DNA from: JACPUW01 sp049115495
GTDB lineage: Bacteria > Bacteroidota > Bacteroidia > CAILMK01 > JACPUW01
Reading direction: 5' to 3'
NCBI GenBank assembly: GCA_049115495.1
Contig: JAGDZV010000002.1
Location: 372,001 to 436,000 of the forward strand
DNA: 64,000 nucleotides
In this document: piece by piece, positions 1 through 7,860 of the stretch
How the letters are laid out: every line of letters begins with the position of its first letter
How positions within the stretch are numbered: the first letter of the stretch is position 1
Made by a program: the position numbers and the translations under genes
The notes under the pieces: generated by a model
What the model was told of the DNA's origin: nothing
Seen by the model: only the letters and a program-made list of their open reading frames with translations
Databases searched by the model: none

Positions 1-1
1 T

Positions 2-298
2 TTTCAAGTAACCATAGAAGACTTTCCAATGCCGGGGCCGGATGATATGGCGGTTTTCCCAATGGATCCCAATAGCAATGCCGTATCTGGCGCTCTGGTA
101 AAGGGCGAAGGCTATTTACCAAGCAGCACGGGCTCGCTGTTGTATTTCTCATGTATAGATTCGGCCGATGAATTGAGTAGGGTAGAAACTGCTGGTGGTC
201 AAATATTGGTGCCCAAAACATCATTAGGCGAGCACGGCAACATGGCGCATGTGCTAGATACCGAAGGCAATAGAATAGCGTTGCATTGTAATAGCTAA
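2..298 (+). CDS. VOC (glyoxalase-like) family protein, C-terminal part
   Basis: The reading frame is open to the left edge of the window, so only about the last 98 residues are seen. They resemble the C-terminal beta-alpha-beta-beta-beta half of vicinal-oxygen-chelate proteins of the PhnB/glyoxalase type. Visible features are a segment ending in YFSCIDSADEL, then a GG-x-ILVPKTSLGEHGNMAH stretch and a closing DTEGNRIALH strand, with candidate metal ligands near the end. A methionine codon at 29 lies inside the domain and is not the real start. The gene sits just left of the cassette-like region and is probably part of the resident chromosome or of a previous cassette. Substrate is unknown. Confidence 0.75.
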   Translation, partial: FQVTIEDFPMPGPDDMAVFPMDPNSNAVSGALVKGEGYLPSSTGSLLYFSCIDSADELSRVETAGGQILVPKTSLGEHGNMAHVLDTEGNRIALHCNS

Positions 299-416
299 TA
301 CTTAAAAAAACTGTGGATATCCCTTTGAATTGGGGTGATATAGATCAAAAATATATGGATATAAACTAGTTGGCGGTCATTGAAAAAACAACGCTAAACG
401 AAAAAAGAATATTAAA

Positions 417-1628
417 ATGAATCAATCATTCCAAAGACAACAGCTAATAAGACTGTGCAAGAAAGCAGAGTATGTTGACTATGGAATGACCATAGATCAA
501 CTTACAGACTCACTTGATGAAAAGTATGAAGAAATTGCAAATGAATCTTTTGAATTCACACTTAAACAGGTCAGTGAATACTATTTGACGAAAGACCTTC
601 CAGACAAACTAATTCTAAGGAAGCTAAACGATAACATTAAGAGGATATACAAAGACGAACAAGCCAATCGTAGAATAATAATTGCTCAAATAAAAACATT
701 GCTTTCTGAAACGTGTCCCTTTTGGGTTATCAAAACAGACATAAAAGGGTTTTACGAGAGCATTGACAGAGAAAGATTGATTTCAAAGTTTCAAGACGAT
801 TCAATGTTATCTTATCAATCAATGTTTTTAATGAGACGGGTTTTTGAAAACCCAACTTTAGCGGGGAAGTCGGGTGTCCCTAGAGGGATGAATATAAGTG
901 CGACAATGTCTGAAATTTACATGCGTAAATTCGACAGATGGGTTCGGTCATATGATAGTGTTTATTACTATGCACGATTTGTTGACGACATTATTATTTT
1001 TTCCAACTCCCTAAAAGACTCTTTACCTCTGATAGCAAGCTTAAACCCTCAACTAAATCTTTTGACAGAAGGATTATCAATAAATAAGAAAAAAACAGAG
1101 CTGTTTGACGGAAAGACATTGGGCAATCTTGACAAGATAAATGGTAAAACAAAAAGTCAAAGAGATAAACTTGACTATTTAGGATATTCATTCAGTGTAG
1201 AAAATGGTAGAACCGAAGCCAGAAAACTAATAGTTTCTATTGCTGAAAAGAAAATATCTAAAATAAAAACTCGAATAATCAAAGCCTTTTTAGACTTTTC
1301 CAAAAACAAAGATTTTGAGCTTCTAGAATCAAGAATCAAATTTCTTACAGGAAATTACAGTATTAGAAAAAGTGAAGAAGGTAATTCTCTACGTGCAGGA
1401 ATTTATTATAACTATTTGCAAGTCACAAATCATTCTGTTTTTGAGGAACTCAACCAATTCCTGAGAAAATCCATTTACAGTAAAAGTCCAAATTTTGGAG
1501 CTAAAATTGGTTTAAGCAATATTCAGAAAAAAAAACTTGTCAAATATTGCTTCTTAGCGGGCTTTGAAAAGAAAGTGTTTTTTGAATTCTCATACATCAA
1601 AATGCAACAAATCATTAAATGTTGGTAA
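417..1628 (+). CDS. drt3a: Reverse transcriptase, Drt3a-like (UG3 class), DRT type 3 antiphage system
   Basis: This 403-residue protein has an RT palm. Motif A is the TDIKGFYESID segment with Asp108, a GVPRGMNISATMSEIY segment is motif B, and the catalytic motif C is FVDD at 188-191 within YARFVDDIIIF. There is no protease, integrase, maturase or RNase H domain, and the gene is not beside a phage diversity-generating cassette. The stop codon abuts the start of a second RT, and an RNA-like structure with a CACACAC tract follows that gene. This RT-RT-ncRNA layout is that of defence-associated RT type 3, in which Drt3a is known to copy an AC-repeat template in the ncRNA. The class is inferred from gene pairing and RNA features, not from a phylogeny. 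Another unknown-group RT is the alternative. Confidence 0.8.
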   Translation: MNQSFQRQQLIRLCKKAEYVDYGMTIDQLTDSLDEKYEEIANESFEFTLKQVSEYYLTKDLPDKLILRKLNDNIKRIYKDEQANRRIIIAQIKTLLSETCPFWVIKTDIKGFYESIDRERLISKFQDDSMLSYQSMFLMRRVFENPTLAGKSGVPRGMNISATMSEIYMRKFDRWVRSYDSVYYYARFVDDIIIFSNSLKDSLPLIASLNPQLNLLTEGLSINKKKTELFDGKTLGNLDKINGKTKSQRDKLDYLGYSFSVENGRTEARKLIVSIAEKKISKIKTRIIKAFLDFSKNKDFELLESRIKFLTGNYSIRKSEEGNSLRAGIYYNYLQVTNHSVFEELNQFLRKSIYSKSPNFGAKIGLSNIQKKKLVKYCFLAGFEKKVFFEFSYIKMQQIIKCW

Positions 1629-3590
1629 ATGGGGAAGATTAAAATAAATAAAGATGATAAAGCTAGGATTCTATTAACAGAAATCTTGCCATATGAAGTC
1701 CCAATGCTTTTTTCAAATGAAGGATTTTATAAGATTATCAGCAATGGGATGTATCATGCTTTTTTTGATAGAATCACTCAGTTATCAAAGGCAGGTGGTG
1801 ATGGAAGAAAATATGGCATACCATTCAATTATGAAATAAGAAAAAATATTGAAGGTGATACGAGAGCTCTTAGTGTTATACATCCTTATTGCCAATACTA
1901 TTTTATAGAACTCTATGAAAAGTATGATTCTTTGATGCTTCATTTGTGCTCCAAAAGCCATATCTCACTTAGAAGAATTTCGAGAGTTGCGAAATTTGTT
2001 TATTCCCCAGACTTTGTTTATCCAGAAGATAGTCATAAAAATGCCGAACTAGAAGTTGAACCAGAAATCCTGAGTCAGGAGTCTCAATATTTAAAGTCAT
2101 ACTTCACATACTATCCGATAGACTTAATTTATAAATTCTATGATAGAAATGAGTTTCAAAGACTTGAGCAAAGGTTCAATTACTTATTGGAATTTGATAT
2201 AAGCAAATGTTTTTATCACATATATACCCATTCAGTAACTTGGGCTATTAAAGACAAGGAATCTGCTAAGAGAAATGCTCGAGCAATATCATTTGAAAAT
2301 TCATTTGACAAGTTAATGCAACTTGCGAATTATAATGAAACGAATGGGATAGTTGTTGGTCCTGAGATCTCAAGAATATTTGCAGAAATAATTCTTCAAC
2401 AAGTTGACCTTAACGTTCTAAAAAGACTTGGAAAGCAATACAAATATGGTGTTCAATATGAAATCAGAAGGTATGTTGACGATTATTTCGTTTTTTCAAA
2501 CGATCCAGAGATACTTGATGTTGTGAAAAAAGAATTCCAGAAGGAACTCGGTTTTTATAAACTGTACCTAAATCCTACAAAGTCTGAAATAAAAACTACC
2601 CCTTTTATATCCAACGTTACTGTAGGCAAACATGAGTTACAAGAATTGTTACTTGGCTTTTATGACTCTCTTTTCGAGACTAAAGAAAAGAGAGTAGAAG
2701 AAAGTGAAAAAACAGAATTAATAACTGTTCTAACAAGAATTAGAAGGCCGAATAGCATCTCGAAGAAATTTATAAAAGACTTCCAATGTGTCGTAAAAAG
2801 AAACAACTTAACCTATGACATTCTGAGTAAAGATATCATTAGGTTTTTTAAAACTAAGTTTACTAAAATATTGAAGGAAGGTGAGCTTGAAAAAGACAAA
2901 GAAGTAGTTGAAAACTTATTCATCACACTTTTTGACATCTTGTTTTACGCCTATTCACTTAATATCAACTCTAATACTACTTTTAAACTCGCTCAAATAA
3001 TCGTACTTGCGAGTAAATATTTAGAAAAGCAGAAAGCAGATTTAAAACATACTATATATTCTAAGATTTCAAAGGAAGCAGATTTCGTTTTAACTAATTT
3101 TCATCGAAAGGCCAAAACCAATGAAACCAATATTGAAACTCTAAATTTAATCTTAGCTCTAAAAAAGCTTGATGAAAGCTACGCGTTTAGCGTAAAAAAG
3201 CTGACAGAAATATTGGGCATTGATAAAAAAGAAGGTTTCAAAAGATTGAACTATTTCCATATCATTACAATACTCTACTACGTGGAGAACAAACCAATTT
3301 ATGCTGACTTAAAAAAAGAAATAGAAAAAACTACTGAAAACAAATTTCAAGATGACGAAGACCCTTTTTCGAAATCAGAATTAACCATGCTGTTTTTTGA
3401 CTATGTAAATTGTCCATTTGTAGATGAAAAGAGTAAAAGAAAAGTATTGCAAAGTTCAGGATATGCAAAGACAAATCTTGCCGACAAGATTAAGGAGATA
3501 ACTGATCAAGGGATTTGGTTCATGAATTGGGATACGGAAATTGACTTGGAACGAGTTTTGAAGAAAAAAGAATGGGGTTCAACATATTAA
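1629..3590 (+). CDS. drt3b: Reverse transcriptase, Drt3b-like (UG8 class), DRT type 3 antiphage system
   Basis: This 653-residue protein starts at the base after the upstream stop codon, so translation is probably coupled. RT motif A is LEFDISKCFYHIY with Asp190, a GIVVGPEISRIFAEI segment follows, and motif C is YVDD at 282-285 in RRYVDDYFVF. About 300 residues after the palm are mostly helical and have no known domain, which agrees with the long C-terminal region of the larger RT of DRT3. In published DRT3 work the larger partner makes the strand complementary to the Drt3a product without a nucleic-acid template. That role is inferred here from synteny. The gene ends only 8 bases before the ncRNA stem. 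Confidence 0.78.
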   Translation: MGKIKINKDDKARILLTEILPYEVPMLFSNEGFYKIISNGMYHAFFDRITQLSKAGGDGRKYGIPFNYEIRKNIEGDTRALSVIHPYCQYYFIELYEKYDSLMLHLCSKSHISLRRISRVAKFVYSPDFVYPEDSHKNAELEVEPEILSQESQYLKSYFTYYPIDLIYKFYDRNEFQRLEQRFNYLLEFDISKCFYHIYTHSVTWAIKDKESAKRNARAISFENSFDKLMQLANYNETNGIVVGPEISRIFAEIILQQVDLNVLKRLGKQYKYGVQYEIRRYVDDYFVFSNDPEILDVVKKEFQKELGFYKLYLNPTKSEIKTTPFISNVTVGKHELQELLLGFYDSLFETKEKRVEESEKTELITVLTRIRRPNSISKKFIKDFQCVVKRNNLTYDILSKDIIRFFKTKFTKILKEGELEKDKEVVENLFITLFDILFYAYSLNINSNTTFKLAQIIVLASKYLEKQKADLKHTIYSKISKEADFVLTNFHRKAKTNETNIETLNLILALKKLDESYAFSVKKLTEILGIDKKEGFKRLNYFHIITILYYVENKPIYADLKKEIEKTTENKFQDDEDPFSKSELTMLFFDYVNCPFVDEKSKRKVLQSSGYAKTNLADKIKEITDQGIWFMNWDTEIDLERVLKKKEWGSTY

Positions 3591-3597
3591 GGATTTG

Positions 3598-3738
3598 GGA
3601 TTGGTGCCGTAAGAGCGAAGGGTTTCGTAAGAAACCTGAATACGACTTAACTAATATTTCTGAGATATCTCGGAAATGGGTTGAGTTGAGTTTGATGCAA
3701 ATCAAACACCACACACGACAACTTACGGTTACCAATCC
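3598..3738 (+). ncRNA. DRT3-associated ncRNA with AC-repeat template
   Basis: The closing stem pairs 3598-3605 with 3731-3738 (8 bp) and, after a small internal loop, 3607-3613 with 3722-3728 (7 bp). Inside it are hairpins at 3621-3636 (6 bp, GTAA loop), 3656-3677 (9 bp including one G-U, ATAT loop) and 3690-3707 (7 bp, GCAA loop). Two loops are GNRA type. GTTG 3685-3688 can also pair with CAAC 3719-3722, which would hold the unpaired tract 3708-3718. That tract contains CACACAC at 3710-3716, which suits an RT template giving GT repeats. A T-rich run after the closing stem (3739-3746) could end transcription. Pairings were found by eye; the true transcript ends are unknown. Confidence 0.75.
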
Positions 3739-3772
3739 TTCTTTTTAATGACGAGCTAGAGAAAATAACGAA

Positions 3773-3836
3773 CCGCCAACAAGGTGTATAGTGCATACCC
3801 TTCGGGATACGCACCATACACAAACCGTTGTATGCC
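3773..3836 (+). repeat. attC-like recombination site 1
   Basis: Left arm CCGCCAAC (3773-3780) is followed by AAG and an imperfect hairpin. In it GTGTAT 3784-3789 pairs with ATACAC 3816-3821, GTGC 3791-3794 with GCAC 3811-3814, and CC with GG around a TTCG loop (3801-3804). The mismatches include single bases of the kind attC sites use for strand choice. AAACC then leads to the crossover triplet GTT (3827-3829) and GTATGCC, which belongs to the next cassette. The arm does not fit RYYYAAC exactly. The matching arm at position 369 is the stronger evidence. Confidence 0.68.
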
Positions 3837-3849
3837 ATTAAAGAAATAG

Positions 3850-6510
3850 ATGAATCAAGAAGAAATTAATAGCGGAATTGAACTCTTATGCGAAACCTCC
3901 TCAGAGGTTAAAAGTTATTATTCCAATGATCAAAATATTGTTGAAGCTCTTAATAATGCAAAAAAAGAAGACCTTCAAAAATGTATGGATTATTACACGA
4001 GTAAGTCAGGTGTAGTTATTGATCCTCGCAAAGAAATAATTGAAAAATTACTCAATAAGGAAAAGTTCACCGTTGAAAGCCTACATGAATTAATCAATGG
4101 CTACAAAGAAGGGAAAGAAAATCAATTTCGGTCTTATAAAGAAACTTTTTCAATTGTCTTTCCTGCTATTACATTTTATGGTCACAATCCACAGCGAGAA
4201 TTTGTAAAAGCGTTTACGAAAAAGCTGATTGAAGACCTAGGAATTGAAAGCGAGGTAAAAGAAGTTTCCTTCGATTTTCAAGGTGTTAGACAACAAGGAA
4301 GCGAACGATATTGGGTTGCCATTTATAATAAGCATCAAGAGAACCAGTCTATTGGAGTGCAATTCTTTTTTGAGTTTTTTGAAGGGAATATTGGCTATGG
4401 TGTTTACAAGCATGAGAATCAGACTTATCTTAAGCCACGAGTAGTTTTAACCCCAAAAGAGTTTGATTACAATGATATGCTTTCTTATTTCCAAGGAAGT
4501 AAACAAATCTTATTGGATGATATTCCAAAATATGATAATCTTCAGAAAATACCTTTGCTTAATCATAAGTTATACAAAATTTCACATGGTTCGTTTAAAG
4601 CTAAAAAGTACGCAGCGATTATTGATACTTTTAAATCCAATAATTGGATTGTCCTTCATGAAAACACCCGTAAAGGCCAAGCAGATGCTTTTAAGAATGA
4701 TTTAAAGGTTGGTGATTATTTCTACATTACAATTGGATCAAGCGAACTTGTAGGTATTGCAAAATTGACTAGTGAAAAATGGGAATATGTCCCTAACGAC
4801 ATAGTTGATGATGACGGATGGCTCTATCGTGAAGTTGAAATGATACAGCCAGCTGTTAGAAAAAACCCAAAAGAATTAAAAACACATCAGAAAATATTTT
4901 ACCCAAGTGCAAATTCAACTTTAAGTGAAATTTCAAATGAAAACCTGCTAGAAGCAAATAATATTCTTTTTAAGCCATATTTTAATGCGGAATTCACACT
5001 AGAAACTACTATTAAGCATACTGAGGAGGAAATGGATAACGAATCTAATCAAATACTATTTGGCCCTCCAGGAACGGGTAAGACATATAATACAATTAAT
5101 AAAGCTCTTCAACTTTTAGGCGATGATATTTCTGCCTTAAACAGAAAAGACTTGAAAGCTCTTTTTAAAAGAAGACTTGAAGAAGGGAGAATTGTATTTA
5201 CAACATTCCATCAAAGCATGACTTATGAAGACTTTATTGAAGGTATTAAACCAGAAACTAAAGATGAATTAATTTCATATACAATTGAGGATGGAATCTT
5301 CAAGCAATTATGCCACAAAGCAATTTTCGCACATTTTTCTTCCAATAATGATATTGTCACAGAATTTAATGCATTTGATGATTTATATGATAGATATATC
5401 GAGTTTATTGAAGGTAGATTAGAAAAACTAAAAGATGATGAAAAGCTTTTATTCCCACTAAAATCATCAGGATATTTTACTGAAATAAAAAGTATAAATG
5501 AAGATGAAAACTACCTGCTAACAAGAGGGACAAGAGCAAATTCAGACGCAAAGGTCTATAAGGAAAGATTGCGCCTTTTGTATAATAAATTCAAATCAAT
5601 TGATGATATCAAAGATGTTTCTGCTGACATTAGGTCAGTTGGAAAAGGTTTAGGTTGGTCATCAAATTATTATGGCGTTTTTAAAGACTTTAAAGCTTTC
5701 GAAAATGCTAGCTCAACAAACAAATCGTTAGATAGAACCGCTTCTATTTCATACAATGATTATGACAAAATCAAAAATTTCATCTCAAACTCTAGCCTTC
5801 CAGAAAAATTCTTGGAGAATGCCGACAAGTTTGTTCTTATAATTGATGAAATAAATAGAGGAAGTGTTTCGCAAATATTTGGTGAATTAATTACATTATT
5901 AGAATCTGATAAAAGACTCGGTAAACCGGAAGAATTAACATTAACTCTTCCCTACAGTAAAACTTCATTTGGAGTACCACCAAACTTATTTGTATTAGGT
6001 ACTATGAATACCGCTGACCGCAGTGTAGAAGCTTTGGATACGGCTCTTAGAAGAAGGTTTAGCTTTACCGAAATGCCTCCAAAACCAGAACTCATTTACA
6101 TAGAAGGTAAGGCGGAAAATGGTATTGTGAACGGCATAGTACTATCAGAACTATTGGAAACGATAAATAAGCGAATCGAGAAACTATTGGATAGAGACCA
6201 CATGATTGGTCATAGTTATTTTCTATCGATTGAAGGGTTAAAAGGCTTGAAATCGGCTTTCCAAAACAAGATCCTGCCACTACTGCAAGAATACTTCTTT
6301 GGTGATTATGGTAAAATTGGGTTGGTGATTGGGTCTAAATTCTTTAACATCGAAGACGATCTGGTAGATGAAGATTTCTTTGCTCCATTTGAAGATTATA
6401 ATAGCAGCCCTTTGGTAGAAAGAAAAGTTTACCACCTCAAAAATATCCAAGACATGAGTGATGAGTTGTTTATTGAGGCTTTGAATGACTTACAACGCAA
6501 AAACAAGTAG
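3850..6510 (+). CDS. mcrB: McrB-like AAA+ GTPase with EVE-like domain
   Basis: The motor subunit of a McrBC-type modification-dependent restriction system, 886 residues. Walker A is GPPGTGKT at 405-412 and Walker B ends in Asp666-Glu667 (LIIDEINRG). The GTMNTADRS block at 717 and the following LRRRFSF segment are typical of the McrB branch. About 250 residues are inserted between the Walker motifs. N-terminal to the motor, around residues 245-365, is an EVE/PUA-like segment (WIVLHENTRKGQADAF, then VGDYFYITIGSS and GIAKL), a fold used to read modified bases. The first 240 residues have no domain I can name. The stop codon is directly followed by mcrC, which forms the other half of the complex. 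Confidence 0.88.
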   Translation: MNQEEINSGIELLCETSSEVKSYYSNDQNIVEALNNAKKEDLQKCMDYYTSKSGVVIDPRKEIIEKLLNKEKFTVESLHELINGYKEGKENQFRSYKETFSIVFPAITFYGHNPQREFVKAFTKKLIEDLGIESEVKEVSFDFQGVRQQGSERYWVAIYNKHQENQSIGVQFFFEFFEGNIGYGVYKHENQTYLKPRVVLTPKEFDYNDMLSYFQGSKQILLDDIPKYDNLQKIPLLNHKLYKISHGSFKAKKYAAIIDTFKSNNWIVLHENTRKGQADAFKNDLKVGDYFYITIGSSELVGIAKLTSEKWEYVPNDIVDDDGWLYREVEMIQPAVRKNPKELKTHQKIFYPSANSTLSEISNENLLEANNILFKPYFNAEFTLETTIKHTEEEMDNESNQILFGPPGTGKTYNTINKALQLLGDDISALNRKDLKALFKRRLEEGRIVFTTFHQSMTYEDFIEGIKPETKDELISYTIEDGIFKQLCHKAIFAHFSSNNDIVTEFNAFDDLYDRYIEFIEGRLEKLKDDEKLLFPLKSSGYFTEIKSINEDENYLLTRGTRANSDAKVYKERLRLLYNKFKSIDDIKDVSADIRSVGKGLGWSSNYYGVFKDFKAFENASSTNKSLDRTASISYNDYDKIKNFISNSSLPEKFLENADKFVLIIDEINRGSVSQIFGELITLLESDKRLGKPEELTLTLPYSKTSFGVPPNLFVLGTMNTADRSVEALDTALRRRFSFTEMPPKPELIYIEGKAENGIVNGIVLSELLETINKRIEKLLDRDHMIGHSYFLSIEGLKGLKSAFQNKILPLLQEYFFGDYGKIGLVIGSKFFNIEDDLVDEDFFAPFEDYNSSPLVERKVYHLKNIQDMSDELFIEALNDLQRKNK

Positions 6511-7806
6511 TTGCCCAAAGAGAATAAACATATTACAGTATTTGAACACGAAAGCCTTCGTACAGATCGAGGTGAGCAAAGGCTCACAAAAGGTCAGTTA
6601 GAAGCCTTGCAATTGTTCTATGGAGAAAATGGAGTTCCTTATTATTCTTTGATTCATCATGGCGTTCGCTTCAATGAATACGTTGGTGTGATTCAAGTTG
6701 GCAAAACGGTTATGGAAGTCTTGCCAAAAGCGGATAAGGCTAACCCGAATGATGAAAGTGTTAAAAATACATGGAGAAACGTCTTAATTAACATGCTTCA
6801 TGCGGTTGGGGTATTTGATATTCACGCTCCAAGCAATAGTAATTTAAGATTGCACTCAAACTCTATTCTCGACCTTTATTTCGACCTTTTTATCAAAGAA
6901 GTTGAATATCTCCTGCATAGAGGTTTGGTAAAAAAATACCGAAAAACAGAAGGTAATAGAACTGCCTTAAAAGGCAGTATTCAGTTCGCTAAGCATATCA
7001 GTAAGAACTTAGTGCATCAAGAAAGATTTTATGTTAGGCATACTACTTACGACAAAGAGCATGACATACATGCAATTCTTTATAAAGCCCTGAAGCTATT
7101 GAGCTATATCAACACCAACGTGCAATTGAATAGTAGATTAGGAGCCTTATTACTAGACTTTCCGGAACTATACGACATTAAAATAACGACAACCTTATTT
7201 GATAAAATTTCCCTTGATCGAAAAACGGAACCATACAGAAATGCTCTGGAAATAGCGAAACTCATTCTGCTCAACTATCACCCGGATGTAAACCGAGGAA
7301 CCAATAATGTATTGGCATTAATGTTTGATATGAATGTACTTTGGGAGCAGTTTGTATATGTGAGTTTAAGAAGGTACAAAGCAAGTACTACCAGTATTGC
7401 AGCTCAAAACACTAAGAACTTTTGGCAGCCATTATCAGGCTACCGAAGCAAAATGAAACCCGACATTGTTCTGAATAAAGGCACAGAAGATTGTGTAGTG
7501 CTTGATACTAAATGGAAAAACTTGAACGGCTATAATCCATCTCCTGACGATTTGAGACAAATGTTTGTGTACATGAAATACTATGGAGCAAAAAAGGTAG
7601 CTCTAGTGTATCCGGGAGCAGAAAACAGAAACCAATCGGGTCAATATTACGACCATAGTTCACAGAATTCAAAGCAACTAAGCAATGAGGAATGTAGCGT
7701 AATCTCAATTGGAGTTGAAAAAGACATGAAAGCATGGCAAAAAACAATACACGAAAATATAAACCACTGGAAAGAAAATAAAAACGGCATACAACAAGGT
7801 GTATAG
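6511..7806 (+). CDS. mcrC: McrC-like nuclease subunit of McrBC
   Basis: A 431-residue McrC protein that starts with TTG immediately after the mcrB stop; no ATG lies nearby in frame. The C-terminal PD-(D/E)xK nuclease core is seen as PD at 317-318, then Asp332 and Lys334 in VVLDTKWK. The N-terminal part has the McrC layout that contacts and stimulates the McrB ring. Cleavage of DNA with modified bases by the pair is known for the family; the base recognised here is not known. The last codons (NGIQQGV, stop at 7804-7806) lie inside the attC-like site, so the C-terminal tail is encoded by recombination-site DNA. Confidence 0.88.
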   Translation: MPKENKHITVFEHESLRTDRGEQRLTKGQLEALQLFYGENGVPYYSLIHHGVRFNEYVGVIQVGKTVMEVLPKADKANPNDESVKNTWRNVLINMLHAVGVFDIHAPSNSNLRLHSNSILDLYFDLFIKEVEYLLHRGLVKKYRKTEGNRTALKGSIQFAKHISKNLVHQERFYVRHTTYDKEHDIHAILYKALKLLSYINTNVQLNSRLGALLLDFPELYDIKITTTLFDKISLDRKTEPYRNALEIAKLILLNYHPDVNRGTNNVLALMFDMNVLWEQFVYVSLRRYKASTTSIAAQNTKNFWQPLSGYRSKMKPDIVLNKGTEDCVVLDTKWKNLNGYNPSPDDLRQMFVYMKYYGAKKVALVYPGAENRNQSGQYYDHSSQNSKQLSNEECSVISIGVEKDMKAWQKTIHENINHWKENKNGIQQGV

Positions 7807-7860
7807 TTCATAACACCATGCGGGATGCTACGACACCATACAAGGAACGCCGTGGGCAAT
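7786..7860 (+). repeat. attC-like recombination site 2
   Basis: Left arm GGCATACAAC (7786-7795) is followed by AAGGTGTATAG, identical at 7796-7806 to the same part of site 1 (3781-3791). GTAT 7801-7804 can pair with ATAC 7838-7841; the middle is an imperfect, longer arm. The right end reads CCGTGGGCAAT, where the usual GTT is GTG. GGCATACAAC matches the start of cassette 2 perfectly in reverse complement. It overlaps the end of mcrC. Confidence 0.62.

Larger units (their letters stand above)
370..3827 (+). mobile_element. Integron-type gene cassette 1 (DRT3 defence)
   Basis: The left boundary is inferred as G369|T370 within GTTGGCGG. The right boundary is G3827|T3828, inside the attC-like site that follows the RT genes. 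The first bases (369-376) are the exact reverse complement of CCGCCAAC at 3773-3780, the left arm of its own attC. This is expected because a circular cassette joins its two ends into one complete attC. At about 3.46 kb with two large genes and an ncRNA, it is far longer than the usual sub-kilobase cassette. The first start codon follows the junction by 47 bases. No integrase gene is in the window, so this is a CALIN-like cluster or part of a larger array. Confidence 0.65.
3828..7852 (+). mobile_element. Integron-type gene cassette 2 (McrBC restriction)
   Basis: It begins at G3827|T3828 and ends at G7852|T7853. GTTGTATGCC at 3827-3836 is the perfect 10-base reverse complement of GGCATACAAC at 7786-7795, the left arm of the closing site. 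It holds only mcrB and mcrC. The first ATG lies 22 bases after the junction, which leaves almost no room for a promoter, so expression probably depends on readthrough from cassette 1 or a distant promoter. At about 4.0 kb it is very large for a cassette. Confidence 0.65.

Noticed and set aside
417..3590. RT genes as a retron, group II intron or diversity-generating retroelement
   Set aside because: No msr/msd, no intron maturase or domain V structure, no template/variable repeat pair. Two RTs plus an AC-tract RNA fit DRT3 better.
3520..3838. Two minus-strand frames over the ncRNA and attC region (3520-3735, 3647-3838)
   Set aside because: They overlap drt3b, the ncRNA structure and the attC arms, and their products are low-complexity without any known motif.
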